Assembly (NCBI RefSeq): GCF_003201205.1
Contig: NZ_QICN01000011.1
Span: forward strand, 118,410-182,409
DNA: 64,000 nucleotides
Direction: 5' to 3'
From: Sinimarinibacterium flocculans
Lineage (GTDB): Bacteria; Pseudomonadota; Gammaproteobacteria; Nevskiales; Nevskiaceae
Under the pieces are notes generated by a model. That model saw only the letters and a list, made by a program, of their open reading frames with translations. It was not told the DNA's origin and ran no database searches. Both the position numbers and the translations under genes were made by a program. Positions 18,486 to 27,562 of the stretch are shown in pieces. Every line of letters starts with the position of its first letter. Positions within the stretch are counted from its first letter, which is position 1.

Positions 18486-18858
18486 GCCGGCGTCGCAGCG
18501 CCGGCAGGCGCTGCGCGGCAAAGCATTCGGCGCGGGTGACTGCGGCAATCTCCGCGGCCAGATCCGGGGCCAGCGTCTCGGCGGCGACGACGCCGCAGGC
18601 GCGCAGCTCGCTGGCGAGCAGGCGTTCGAGAATCAGCGCGCGACGCGCGAGATCCTGCTCGCTGTCGAGGTTTCGGGCCGACTGCAGGATGCGCTCCGCC
18701 GCGTCGCGACGTCGATAGCACGCCTCCCAGAAGGCCTCGACGCCGACCAGCAGGCGCCGCGGACCGGGCGCCAGGCCGCTCGTCGCGCGCGCCATGGCGT
18801 CGAGCAGGCCGCGCAGCTCGGTCTGGAAGTCCTCGCGCAGTCGCGCGGTGTCGCTCAT
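18424..18858 (-). CDS. Hypothetical all-helical protein
   Basis: A 144-residue protein predicted to be helical throughout (MSDTARLREDFQTELRGLLDAMARATSG). No DNA-binding motif or catalytic signature is seen; the helical layout recalls C-terminal domains of TetR-like regulators, but no helix-turn-helix precedes it. ATG at 18858 is preferred over a TTG nine bases upstream. The gene ends inside the convergent metallo-beta-lactamase gene, so one of the two 3' ends may be less conserved. I do not recognise it. Confidence 0.6.
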   Translation of the reverse strand: MSDTARLREDFQTELRGLLDAMARATSGLAPGPRRLLVGVEAFWEACYRRRDAAERILQSARNLDSEQDLARRALILERLLASELRACGVVAAETLAPDLAAEIAAVTRAECFAAQRLPALRRRLIGFVESRTGLPSLWTAVAA

Positions 18859-18975
18859 CCCTGACAACCTCGAACGGATACGCCGCCAGCATGGACCGGC
18901 GGCGCCCCGCTGCGCACCCCCTATTGCGGGGGCCGCTGTGACCCGTCTCTCAATGTTGCAGGCGATTTGCCCGGA

Positions 18976-20874
18976 TCAGGCGTCCTTCGAGCCCAGCACT
19001 CCGGCAATCGCGTCCTGCGCGATCGGGTGATAGCCGGCATGCGCCTCCTCGTAGATGCGGCGCGCCAGCGCGCGCCCGTCCTCGGTCTTCGCCAGCTCGC
19101 GATAGACCGGCACGATCAGCAGCATGCGGCCGATCGACTTCAGGTGCTGCTCCATCTGCGGGTAGGCCGGTGCGTAGGTGTTGCGCGCGACGATGCAGAA
19201 CCAGCGCGTGGCGATCGCGGCGTTGCGTCCGGAGGACAGGTCGAAGGCGGCATCGAGCGCCTGCAGTTGCGCGGCGTCGAGCTGCTCGGGCATGCCGTCG
19301 AGGAAGTACTGCCACTGGCGCGTGCTCCAGCCGTCGACCGCAAGCTGCGCCGTATCGCTGCCGCCCAGAAAGCGGCTGCGCTCGGCGTCGACCTGCGCGA
19401 AGGCCGCCGATTGCGGCCACACCGTGTCCGCCGGCATCGTCGGCGAGCGCAGCCAGGCATCGATCTGTGCGGCACTGACGATCCCCGGATTCGGCTGCAG
19501 CAGCTCGCGGTCGAGGAAGGCCAGAAACTGCGGCGTGGTCACGCTCTGGAACGCGTGCGCGTCGAACCACTTGCGCAGGAAGGCATCGAAGGTGTCGCGA
19601 CCGAAGCGGTCCTCGAGATAGGCGAGAAACAGTGCGCCGCGCTCGTAGGGCACGTCGGTGACGTTGTCGTCGGGATCGCGACCGGCGAGGTCGGGGAGCA
19701 GGGTCTTGTCGTCGTCGCGGGTGAGCCGCGCGAGCGTTTCCTTCAGATCGTTGGCGCCGAGCGCGCGTTCCTGTGCGCCGCGATCCGCACCGAAGATCTC
19801 TTCCATGATCCGGTACGTCAGGTGGTTGGTGAACCCCTCGTTGAGCCAGAAGTCGCCCCAGCTGGCATTGGTCACGAGGTTGCCCGACCACGAATGCGCA
19901 AGCTCGTGCGCGACCAGCGACACCAGCGACTTGTCGCCGGCGATGACGGTCGGCGTCGCGAAGGTCAGCCGCGGGTTCTCCATGCCGCCGTACGGGAATG
20001 CCGACGGCAGGATCAGCAGGTCGTAGCGGCCCCAGCGATACGGGCCGTAGATCGCCTCCGAGCGCTGCATCATCGCCTCGGTGTCCTCGAACTCGGCGGC
20101 GGCGCGCGCGACCACCGACGGCTCGGCATAGATCGCCGTGCGCTCGCTCATCGCCTGGAAGCGCAGGTCGCCGACGGCGAGCGCGATCAGGTACGAGGGG
20201 ATCGGCTGCGGCATCTCGAAACGATAGTCGCCGTCGCGCGCAGGATCGGCCTGCATCTCTGCCGCCATGACGGCCAGCAGCGGCTTGGGCGTGCGGATGC
20301 GCGCCTCGAAGCTGCTGCGGATCTGCGGCGTATCCTGCAGCGGAATCCAGCTGCGCGCATGGATCGCCTGCGACTGCGTGAACAGGAACGGGTGCTGCTT
20401 GTCGGTCGTCTGCTCCGGGGTCAGCCACTGCAGGCCCGAGGCCTGCGGCTGCGTCGCATAGTCGATGCGCACCGTGTCGGCAGGCGGCGGCAGCGAAATG
20501 CGCAGTGCCGAGCCGAGCACCGGGTCGCGTGCATCCAGCGAGAACGCGGTGGGTGTCAGCGCCCCGTCGGCAGTGCCCACGGAAACGGCGCGGATGTCGA
20601 GATCGCGCGTGTCGAGCACGAGCGTTGCGGCCTGCGCGTCGCGGCGGTCGAGTTGCAGGACGACGTGTCCGGACAGCACGCGCCGGTCGAAGTCCACGTC
20701 GAGGTCGAGCTCGAAATGCCGGGTCCCGAACGCCGTCGTGTTGGCATACGAGTGCGGGTCCGTCGCCACCGACGTGGCCGGGGCAGCGGGCGATGCGGGA
20801 GTGCGTACCGGTTCGGAGGTGGCGCAGGCGGTCATCATCAGGGCAATCACGGTGAGGCAGAGCGTACGGGTCAT
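18976..20874 (-). CDS. M1-family metallo-aminopeptidase, lipoprotein
   Basis: A 632-residue zinc aminopeptidase. The N-terminus has a lipobox (LMMTAC, Cys17), so it is probably anchored in the envelope. The catalytic domain carries GGMENPR (the GxMEN exopeptidase motif) and HELAHSWSGN near residue 320 followed by NEGF, giving HExxH-x18-E. A C-terminal helical domain as in leukotriene A4 hydrolase follows. It probably trims peptides in the periplasm. Monocistronic by spacing. Confidence 0.93.
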   Translation of the reverse strand: MTRTLCLTVIALMMTACATSEPVRTPASPAAPATSVATDPHSYANTTAFGTRHFELDLDVDFDRRVLSGHVVLQLDRRDAQAATLVLDTRDLDIRAVSVGTADGALTPTAFSLDARDPVLGSALRISLPPPADTVRIDYATQPQASGLQWLTPEQTTDKQHPFLFTQSQAIHARSWIPLQDTPQIRSSFEARIRTPKPLLAVMAAEMQADPARDGDYRFEMPQPIPSYLIALAVGDLRFQAMSERTAIYAEPSVVARAAAEFEDTEAMMQRSEAIYGPYRWGRYDLLILPSAFPYGGMENPRLTFATPTVIAGDKSLVSLVAHELAHSWSGNLVTNASWGDFWLNEGFTNHLTYRIMEEIFGADRGAQERALGANDLKETLARLTRDDDKTLLPDLAGRDPDDNVTDVPYERGALFLAYLEDRFGRDTFDAFLRKWFDAHAFQSVTTPQFLAFLDRELLQPNPGIVSAAQIDAWLRSPTMPADTVWPQSAAFAQVDAERSRFLGGSDTAQLAVDGWSTRQWQYFLDGMPEQLDAAQLQALDAAFDLSSGRNAAIATRWFCIVARNTYAPAYPQMEQHLKSIGRMLLIVPVYRELAKTEDGRALARRIYEEAHAGYHPIAQDAIAGVLGSKDA

Positions 20875-21022
20875 GGTCGGGACAGCCGTCGGGAACAGCC
20901 GCGGATCATAGCCAAGCCGGACGGCCGTCTCCTGAGGGCAGTTCCCGGACCTGGATCACGTGTCCGTCCGGCGCGAGCATGATCTAATCGGCGCTGTCGA
21001 CCGCCTTGCCCCCGGAGAGCCC

Positions 21023-21325
21023 ATGCGCATTCCCGTCGTTCGTACCACGCTGCTGGCCGCCACGCTCGCGCTTGTGGCCTGCCAGGGAGGTTTTCCGATG
21101 AACGCTTCGGCGCCGCAGCCCGTGGCCGGCAAGGTCACCGACGTCTCCGCCTTCGAGGCCTTCATCGCCACGCGGCCGACGCCGGAGGCGTTCCGCCAGA
21201 CCTACCCCGACGTGACGCTCGTGCTGCCGGGCCAGATCGCGACCAAGGAGCTGCGCTTCGACAACAGCCGCTATTTCGCCCATCTTGACGAGCAGGGCCG
21301 CATCGTCGGCGGCAAGTTCCAGTAG
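21023..21325 (+). CDS. Small hypothetical lipoprotein
   Basis: A 100-residue protein with a lipoprotein signal (MRIPVVRTTLLAATLALVAC, Cys20) and a compact C-terminal half ending YFAHLDEQGRIVGGKFQ. The ATG at 21023 follows a GGAGAG Shine-Dalgarno and gives a complete signal, so the longer frame to 20960 is rejected. No recognised domain. A GNAT gene begins 40 bases downstream. Confidence 0.75.
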   Translation: MRIPVVRTTLLAATLALVACQGGFPMNASAPQPVAGKVTDVSAFEAFIATRPTPEAFRQTYPDVTLVLPGQIATKELRFDNSRYFAHLDEQGRIVGGKFQ

Positions 21326-21365
21326 ACCCGCGGCAGCTCGCAGACCGGCGGCGGGCGCGGAAGCG

Positions 21366-21821
21366 ATGGACATCCGGCCGGGCTCGGTTCTCGACCCCGC
21401 GGTGGATGCGCTGCTCGGCGCGCATCGCCGCCGCATGCAGGCGTACTCGCCCCCGGAAAGCATCCATGCGCTGATGCCGGAGCAGCTCGCCGATCCGTCG
21501 GTGTCGCTGTGGTGCGCGTGGCAGAAGGACGAACTGCTCGGCTGCGGCGCACTCAAGGCGCTCGACGCCGCGCACGGCGAGATCAAGTCGATGCGGACCG
21601 CCGACGCCTACCTGCGGCGCGGCGTCGCCGCCGCCCTGCTGACGCGCCTGATCGAAGAGGCGCAGGCCCGCGGCTACGCGCGGCTGAGCCTCGAAACCGG
21701 ATCGGACCCGGCCTTCGAGCCGGCGCGACGGCTCTACACCCGTTTCGGTTTCAGCCTCTGTGGGCCCTTTGCGCCGTATGTCGAGGACCCGTACAGCCTG
21801 TTCATGACGCGCGCGCTGTAG
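21366..21821 (+). CDS. GNAT-family N-acetyltransferase
   Basis: A 151-residue acetyl-CoA-dependent acetyltransferase. Motif A is visible as YLRRGVAAALLTRLIEEA (R-x-x-G-x-A type loop) at about residues 80-98, with motif B around RLYTRFGFSLCGPF. The order HRRRMQAYSPPESIHAL at the N-terminus resembles the YsnE/PA4534-like subgroup. Substrate is unknown. Confidence 0.85.
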   Translation: MDIRPGSVLDPAVDALLGAHRRRMQAYSPPESIHALMPEQLADPSVSLWCAWQKDELLGCGALKALDAAHGEIKSMRTADAYLRRGVAAALLTRLIEEAQARGYARLSLETGSDPAFEPARRLYTRFGFSLCGPFAPYVEDPYSLFMTRAL

Positions 21822-21891
21822 CGCCAACAGGCCCAGGTCGGCGCGAGGAAGGCGGGCGAACCGGACGTGCCTGCCCGGTCCGCCCGGGCGT

Positions 21892-22455
21892 TTACTGGCG
21901 GGTCGCCTCCACCTGGATCTTCAGTTTCACGTCCTCGCCGACGGCCGGCGAATACGTGCTGATGCCCCACTCGCTGCGCTGGATCGTGGCCTCGGCATCG
22001 GCCCCGCAATGCGGTTTCTTCGTCATCGGGTGATCCTTGCAGACGAAGTGCGTGACCGCGAGCGTCACCGGCTTGGTCACGCCATGCATCGTCAGGTCGC
22101 CGGTCACCGACGTGAGGGTCTCGCCCTCGAACACGAGCTGGTCCGATTTGAACGTGATCGTCGGGTACTTGGCGACGTCGAAGAAATCCTCGTTCTTCAG
22201 GTGGGCGTCGAGCTTGGGCACCGGCGTCGACAGCGAGGTCGCGTCGATCGTGATGTCGACCGAGCCGGATTTCTTCGCCATGTCGAGGACGATGGTGCCC
22301 TCGGTCTTGTCGAAGCCGCCGCGCGTCGTCGAGAAGCCCAGGTGGCTGATCTCGAACATCGGATACGTGTGTGTCGGCTCGATCACGTAGGTGTCGGCGG
22401 CAGCGGCGCCGAAGCTGAGGGCGCACAGCGCGGTGACGAGAAACGGGTTCTTCAT
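21892..22455 (-). CDS. YceI-family periplasmic protein (first copy)
   Basis: A 187-residue YceI lipocalin-like protein with a signal peptide (ALCALSFGAAAA). The family pattern is clear: IEPTHTYPMFEISHLGFSTTRGGFD near the mature N-terminus, and DLTMHGVTKPVTLAV in the middle. YceI proteins bind long isoprenoid chains. A CxxxxxxxxxxC pair (VCKDHP and PHCGAD) is present. A good Shine-Dalgarno (GGAGAG) precedes the ATG. Third gene after cytochrome b561 and another yceI. Confidence 0.92.
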   Translation of the reverse strand: MKNPFLVTALCALSFGAAAADTYVIEPTHTYPMFEISHLGFSTTRGGFDKTEGTIVLDMAKKSGSVDITIDATSLSTPVPKLDAHLKNEDFFDVAKYPTITFKSDQLVFEGETLTSVTGDLTMHGVTKPVTLAVTHFVCKDHPMTKKPHCGADAEATIQRSEWGISTYSPAVGEDVKLKIQVEATRQ

Positions 22456-22496
22456 GGATCTCTCCTTGGGGAAGACGGGTCGTGGGGAGGAGGGGG

Positions 22497-23060
22497 TCAG
22501 GGCGCCGCGAGCCGCAGCGAGAAACGCACCGGCACTTCGTTGTCGACGAGGTCGCCCTCGTTCCATTCGCCGCCGCCAATGCCGAAGTCGGCGCGGCGCA
22601 CGCTGAAGCTGCCGCGGACCACGGTGCTGCCGTCCGCCTGCGCGGCGGTCTCGAACGGCACGGTGATCTCGCGCGGCTCGCCGCGGATCGCCAGCGTGCC
22701 GGTTGCCTCGAAACGGTCCTGTGCGACGCGACGCACGGCATGACTGGTGAACGTCGCCTGCGGGAACGCCGACCGGTTCAGCCAGGGCGTATCCAGCGCC
22801 ACGGCATCGGCGTCGGCATCGCCGGTGGTCAGGCTGCCGATGTCCACGGTCACCGACGCCGTCGATGCCGTCGGATCGTCGGTGTCCAGGTCGATCTGCG
22901 CGTCGAAGCGTTCGAACTGTCCGGTCACTTCGACGCCCATCTGCTTGACGGCGAACGCGATGCGGCTGTCGGCAGCGACCAGTGCGCGCGGGGCGCTCCA
23001 TGCCGCGAGGCTGGTCGTGGCCAGCAGCATTGCGGCGGACCAGCGGATCGTGGGGCTCAT
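22497..23060 (-). CDS. YceI-family periplasmic protein (second copy)
   Basis: A 187-residue YceI paralogue with a signal peptide (MLLATTSLAAWSA). It diverges from its neighbour: the mature start is LVAADSRIAFAVKQMGVEVTG and the middle is TLAIRGEPREITVPFET. Its start overlaps the stop of the cytochrome b561 gene by four bases (ATGA), so the two are translationally coupled. Together they look like an isoprenoid/quinone-linked envelope electron-transfer unit; that is inference. Confidence 0.9.
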   Translation of the reverse strand: MSPTIRWSAAMLLATTSLAAWSAPRALVAADSRIAFAVKQMGVEVTGQFERFDAQIDLDTDDPTASTASVTVDIGSLTTGDADADAVALDTPWLNRSAFPQATFTSHAVRRVAQDRFEATGTLAIRGEPREITVPFETAAQADGSTVVRGSFSVRRADFGIGGGEWNEGDLVDNEVPVRFSLRLAAP

Positions 23061-23623
23061 CGGTCTCTCCTGTCGGGCAGTCGCGGCAGCATGCGCAACA
23101 GCACGCCGTCGCGGTCGACGAAATGGTGCTTGAGGGCTGCGGCGACATGCAGTGTGACCACCGCAAGCAGCGATGTGTTCAGGACTTCGTGCAGCACTTC
23201 CAGCCGTTCGCCCAGGTCGGCATTCTTCGCCAGCAGATCGGGAATCGGCAGCACGCCGAAGTACACGGTCTGGAAACCCTTGGCGGAACTCATCAGCCAC
23301 CCCGACAGCGGCACGACGACGATCAGCAACAGCAGCAGGCGGTGCGAGACTACCGAAGCATGCCGCTGCCAGAGCGGCATCGACGCCGGTAACGGCGGCG
23401 GCGGCCGGTACAGGCGCCAGGCCACGCGCAGCACGGCGAGCGCGAAGATCGTCACGCCGATCCACTTGTGATAGGAGAACAGCCGGAGCTTGGTCGGCGA
23501 GATCTTCAGATCCACCATGTAGAAGCCCACCGCGAAGCCGGCGGCGACGAGCACCGCGATCAGCCAGTGCAGCCACAGGGCGGTCGCGCCATAGCGCGCG
23601 GTCTCTTCGGTGCGGGTCATCAT
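23057..23623 (-). CDS. Cytochrome b561-family protein
   Basis: A 188-residue di-heme cytochrome b561 of the YodB/CybB type, with four membrane helices (for example WLHWLIAVLVAAGFAVGFYM and VSHRLLLLLIVVVPLSGW). Histidines suitable for heme ligation lie in LHWL, YHKW, VSHRL and TLHVAAALKHH. It would pass electrons between quinol and a periplasmic partner. First gene of the unit with two yceI genes. Confidence 0.9.
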   Translation of the reverse strand: MMTRTEETARYGATALWLHWLIAVLVAAGFAVGFYMVDLKISPTKLRLFSYHKWIGVTIFALAVLRVAWRLYRPPPPLPASMPLWQRHASVVSHRLLLLLIVVVPLSGWLMSSAKGFQTVYFGVLPIPDLLAKNADLGERLEVLHEVLNTSLLAVVTLHVAAALKHHFVDRDGVLLRMLPRLPDRRDR

Positions 23624-23734
23624 CGGTCCGGTCGGGATCGCAGACGGGGCTCATAAGGGTAGCGTCATTGAACGACGGCGGCCGGCGACAGAAAAGCAGA
23701 ATATTTCGGCGACATCCATCAACTGAGTCGAACG

Positions 23735-25123
23735 ATGAATCCAGCACGATGCCGGCAGCCGATGCCGGCGGTACGGACGGGCATCACCGGGGCCACGACC
23801 CATAGTCCGCGTGGAATCGCACGGCGGACGTGGTCGCTCGTGCTCGCCCTCGTACTGTCGGGCTGCATGCCGTTCGCACGCGAAACGACACCGGAGCCGG
23901 CCATGAACGCGATCGCCGAGCAGTATGTGCGCCTGGTGCTGGCCGTCGGCGAGCACGACACGCACTACGTCGATGCCTACTACGGGCCGGAGGAGTGGCG
24001 CGAGCAGGTACGCGCAGAGGGCTGGCCGCTGGACGAGATCGTCCGGCGCGCGGGCGCGTTGCAGGCCCGGGTCGACGCCTTGCCGGTCGACGCAGACCGG
24101 CTGTCGGCGCTGCGTCAGCGCTACCTGTCGCGCCAGTTGCAGGCGCTGGGGGGATTCGGGCGCAAGCTGCAGGGAGAGACGTTCGCCTTCGACGAAGAGG
24201 CGCGAATGCTCTACGACGTTGTGCCACCCGCGGTCGACGAGCAGGCCCTCGCGGCGCTGCTCGCGCCGATCGACCGGGCCTTGCCGGGCGACGCGCCGAT
24301 CGCCGAGCGCTACAACGCCTACTCCGAGCGCTTCGCCATCGCGCCGCAGCGCATCGAGGCGGTGATGCGGGCGGCGATCGCCGAGGCACGGCGACGCACG
24401 GCGACGCGCATCGCGCTGCCGGAGGACGAACGTTTCGAACTGGCGCTGCTCACCGACAAGCCGTGGAGCGCGTACAACTGGTACCAAGGCCGCTATCACT
24501 CGCGGATCGAGATCAACACCGAACTGCCGCTGACGGTGACGCGCGCGATCGAACTGGCCGTGCACGAGGGCTATCCCGGCCATCACGTCTACAACGCCCT
24601 GCTCGAGCGGGCGCTCGTCCGGGAGCGTGGCTGGATCGAATACAGCATCTATCCGCTGTACTCGCCGCAGTCGCTGATCGCCGAGGGCAGCGCCGACTAC
24701 GCGATCGCGCTGGCATTTCCGCTGGATCAGCGCGTCCGCTTCGTCGAGGAGGTGCTGTTCCCGCTCGCCGGCTTCGATCCGACGGAGGCACGCCGGTATG
24801 TCGAGATCAGCGAGGCCGCGCGCGTCACCGGGCTGGCGACCATCGAGGCCGCGCGCCGGTATCTCGACGGTCGTGCCGATGCCGCGCAGACCCGTGCCTT
24901 CCTGCAGCGCTATGCGCTGGCGACGCCCGCGCGCGCCGAGCAGCGGGTGCGCTTCTTCGACGCCTACGGCGCCTATATCGTCAACTATGCACTCGGCGAG
25001 GCGTTGGTCGCGGACCACGTCGCACGCCTTGCGGGCAGCGAGGCCACCGCACGCTGGCGGGTGTTCGCCGAACTGCTGGCCTCGCCGCAACTGCCGTCGG
25101 GGCTGCGCGCGGTCGAGGGCTAG
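23735..25123 (+). CDS. DUF885 lipoprotein, putative metallopeptidase
   Basis: A 462-residue DUF885-type protein. The segment HEGYPGHHVYNALLE near residue 276, with a later glutamate in EGSADYAI, is the zinc-peptidase-like signature of the family. A lipobox (LVLSGC) ends an N-terminus that is longer than usual, so translation may start later than the ATG at 23735. Diverges from cytochrome b561. Its TAG stop lies in the left arm of an inverted-repeat element (25120-25286). Confidence 0.82.
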   Translation: MNPARCRQPMPAVRTGITGATTHSPRGIARRTWSLVLALVLSGCMPFARETTPEPAMNAIAEQYVRLVLAVGEHDTHYVDAYYGPEEWREQVRAEGWPLDEIVRRAGALQARVDALPVDADRLSALRQRYLSRQLQALGGFGRKLQGETFAFDEEARMLYDVVPPAVDEQALAALLAPIDRALPGDAPIAERYNAYSERFAIAPQRIEAVMRAAIAEARRRTATRIALPEDERFELALLTDKPWSAYNWYQGRYHSRIEINTELPLTVTRAIELAVHEGYPGHHVYNALLERALVRERGWIEYSIYPLYSPQSLIAEGSADYAIALAFPLDQRVRFVEEVLFPLAGFDPTEARRYVEISEAARVTGLATIEAARRYLDGRADAAQTRAFLQRYALATPARAEQRVRFFDAYGAYIVNYALGEALVADHVARLAGSEATARWRVFAELLASPQLPSGLRAVEG

Positions 25124-25286
25124 GAGCCTGGGCGGCAGAAACGCGCGCGGCTGCGACTTCGCCATTGCGGCCATCTTCCGCGCTGCCTCTCGGCCAATAG
25201 CCCCTGCTATCGGCGTCGAATCAACGCGAAACCTGTCTCGAAATGGCTTTGCCTCGCCTAAGCGGTTCCTGCCGTCCGGCTCCTAG
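25120..25286. repeat. 167-bp element with imperfect terminal inverted repeats
   Basis: The left end starts CTAGGAGCC followed by a GGGCGGCAG segment, and the right end read on the other strand starts CTAGGAGCC followed by GGACGGCAG; about 22 of 25 positions match. The two TAG stops of the flanking convergent genes lie exactly in the outer TAG of each arm. The interior (about 110 bases) has no frame of note. It could be a MITE or REP-like insertion, or a large bidirectional terminator. Confidence 0.55.
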
Positions 25287-26578
25287 CGCGGCGGGTCTTC
25301 GGCGGCGCGGCGCGTCAGCAGCAGTTTGTCGACGCGCCGGCCGTCGAGATCGATGACCTCGAACAGCCAGTCATCGAGTTCCACGGTTTCGCCGATCCTC
25401 GGCAGATGGCCGAGCAGGGCGAGCACCAGGCCGGCGGCCGTCTCGTAATCGTGTTCGTCCGGCAGCGGCACGTGCAGGGTGTCGGCAAGCTCGCGCACGT
25501 CGAGTTCGCCGTCGACCAGCCACGAACCGTCGTCGCGCGCGAGGATGCCCGGGCCGGGAGCGCCGTCTTCGAGGAATTCGCCGGCGATCGCCGCGAGCAC
25601 GTCGGTGACGGTGACCAACCCCTGCAGGCTGCCGAACTCGTCGACGACGATTGCAGCACGCAGCGACGAACGCTTGAGCTTGGGAATCATGTCGAGCGCG
25701 TCGATCGTCTCGGGCACCACCAGTGCATCCTCGACGTGGACCGCCGGCACGATGCGGTCGGCGCCGTCGATCAGCGCGTCGACGATGCGCTTGGACGAGA
25801 TGACGCCGACGAAATGATCGATGTCGCCGCGCGCGACCACCAGCTTGGTGTGCCGGCTCTGCCGCAAGGTCGCCAGCTGGACCTCGAGGGGATCGTCGAG
25901 GTCGACCCACTCCAGCGCCTTGCGCGGGGTCATCAGCGCACGCACGCTGCGGTCGGCCAGGCGCATGACCGCGGCGATCATCGTGCGCTCCTCGGGTTCG
26001 ACGACACCCGAGGACGCGGCCTCGGCGACCAGGGCATGGATCTCCTCGTCAGTAACGCGCGCATCGCCGTCGCGCTTGGGCATGAGCCGGAGCACCACGC
26101 CGCTCGACACCTCGAGCAGCCAGACCAGCGGCCGCGCCAGCCGTGCCAGCCACAGCATCGGCCGCGCGACGAGTGCAGCGACGCGTTCGGGACTGCGCAG
26201 CGCGATCTGCTTGGGCACCAGTTCGCCGACGATCAAGGACAGGTAGGTGACGCCGGCGACGACCACGGCAAGCGCCAGATCGTCGGCGAAGCGCTCGCGC
26301 CAGCCGAGTTCGACGAAGACCCGGGAGAGCGGCTCCGCCAGCGTGGCGCCGCTGAACGCGCCGGCGAACACACCGACCAGGGTGATGCCGACCTGCACGG
26401 TGCTCAGGAAGCGGCCGGGGTGCGCGCGCAGCTCCAGCGCCGTGCGGGCGCCGCGCACGCCGCGCCGCTGCATCGCCTGCAGGCGCGCCGTCCGGGCCGA
26501 GACCACTGCCAGCTCGGACATCGCCAGCACGCCGTTGAGGACGATCAACAGCGCCACGACGGAAAGATTGAAGATCAT
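25283..26578 (-). CDS. CNNM/CorC-type membrane protein with CBS domains
   Basis: A 431-residue member of the HlyC/CorC (CNNM) transporter family, linked to magnesium or cobalt efflux. An N-terminal CNNM transmembrane domain (residues 1-190; IVGELVPKQIALRSPE is the family motif) is followed by a CBS pair (about 205-330; RALMTPRKALEWVDL) and a CorC/HlyC C-terminal domain (WLVDGELDVRELAD). It is full length. Its stop lies in the right arm of the 25120-25286 repeat. Confidence 0.93.
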   Translation of the reverse strand: MIFNLSVVALLIVLNGVLAMSELAVVSARTARLQAMQRRGVRGARTALELRAHPGRFLSTVQVGITLVGVFAGAFSGATLAEPLSRVFVELGWRERFADDLALAVVVAGVTYLSLIVGELVPKQIALRSPERVAALVARPMLWLARLARPLVWLLEVSSGVVLRLMPKRDGDARVTDEEIHALVAEAASSGVVEPEERTMIAAVMRLADRSVRALMTPRKALEWVDLDDPLEVQLATLRQSRHTKLVVARGDIDHFVGVISSKRIVDALIDGADRIVPAVHVEDALVVPETIDALDMIPKLKRSSLRAAIVVDEFGSLQGLVTVTDVLAAIAGEFLEDGAPGPGILARDDGSWLVDGELDVRELADTLHVPLPDEHDYETAAGLVLALLGHLPRIGETVELDDWLFEVIDLDGRRVDKLLLTRRAAEDPPR

Positions 26579-26626
26579 GGACGCTAGTATGCGGGAGCCG
26601 GAAACCCCACCGGATGCGCAACCGTC

Positions 26627-27514
26627 ATGCCCGAGCTACCGGATCTGAGCGTCTATCTCGACTGCGTCGAACGCAAGGCGCTCGGCGCGTCGATGCGCGG
26701 TCTGCGTATCGGCAATCCCTTTGTCCTGCGCTCGGTCTCGCCGCCGCCGGCGGAGCTGGCCGGACGCCGCCTGCTCGGCACGGCGCGCATCGGCAAGCGC
26801 CTGGTGCTGCGCTTCGACGGCGGCGTCTGTGCGGTGATTCACCTGATGATTCTCGGTCGCCTGCACTGGAAGAAGGCCGGTGCGCCCCTGCCCAAGGGCA
26901 GCGGCTTGGCCGCCTTCGACTTCGACGACGGCACCCTGCTGCTGACCGAATCCGGCAGCAAGCGCCACGCCGCCCTGCATCTGGTTGCCGGCGATGACGC
27001 CCTAGCCGCGTTCGAGCGCGGCGGCCTGGAGCCGCTGGACGCCAGTGCGCAGGCGTTCATGGCGCGTCTGCGGGCGAGCCGGCACACGCTCAAGCGGGCA
27101 CTGACCGATCCGGCCGAGTTCGCGGGCATCGGCAACGCGTATTCCGACGAGATCCTGCATCGTGCACGGCTGTCGCCGTTCAAGCGCGCCGGCGAACTCG
27201 ACCCCGGCGAGGCCCGGCGCCTCTACGAGGCGACGCAAACGGTGCTGCGAGAATGGATCGAACGGCTGCGCGCCGAAGCCGGCGACGACTGGCCAGCGAA
27301 GGTCACCGCGTTCCGGCCGGAGATGGCCGTGCATGGACGCTACAGGCTGCCCTGCCCGGTCTGCGCCGCGCCGGTGCAGCGCATCGTCTACGCCGCCAAC
27401 GAGGCCAACTACTGCGCGCGTTGCCAGACCGGTGGCCGACTGCTGGCCGACCGCGCGCTGTCGCGGCTGCTGCACGACAACTGGCCGAAGACGCTGGAAG
27501 AGCTGGAGAAGTGA
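26627..27514 (+). CDS. Fpg/Nei-family DNA glycosylase
   Basis: A 295-residue base-excision repair glycosylase/AP lyase. It begins MPELPDL, with the catalytic Pro2 and Glu3 of the family after Met removal; a helix-two-turn-helix with EFAGIGNAYSDEILHRA follows, and the zinc finger is CPVC ... YCARCQTGG near the C-terminus. It belongs to the Fpg-like subgroup starting PELPD, and the target lesion cannot be assigned. Starts 48 bases upstream of and divergent to the CNNM gene. Confidence 0.88.
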   Translation: MPELPDLSVYLDCVERKALGASMRGLRIGNPFVLRSVSPPPAELAGRRLLGTARIGKRLVLRFDGGVCAVIHLMILGRLHWKKAGAPLPKGSGLAAFDFDDGTLLLTESGSKRHAALHLVAGDDALAAFERGGLEPLDASAQAFMARLRASRHTLKRALTDPAEFAGIGNAYSDEILHRARLSPFKRAGELDPGEARRLYEATQTVLREWIERLRAEAGDDWPAKVTAFRPEMAVHGRYRLPCPVCAAPVQRIVYAANEANYCARCQTGGRLLADRALSRLLHDNWPKTLEELEK

Positions 27515-27562
27515 AACGGGCGGCGCCCCGGCGCTCGCCGCGACGGCGGGGCCGACCGGGAC

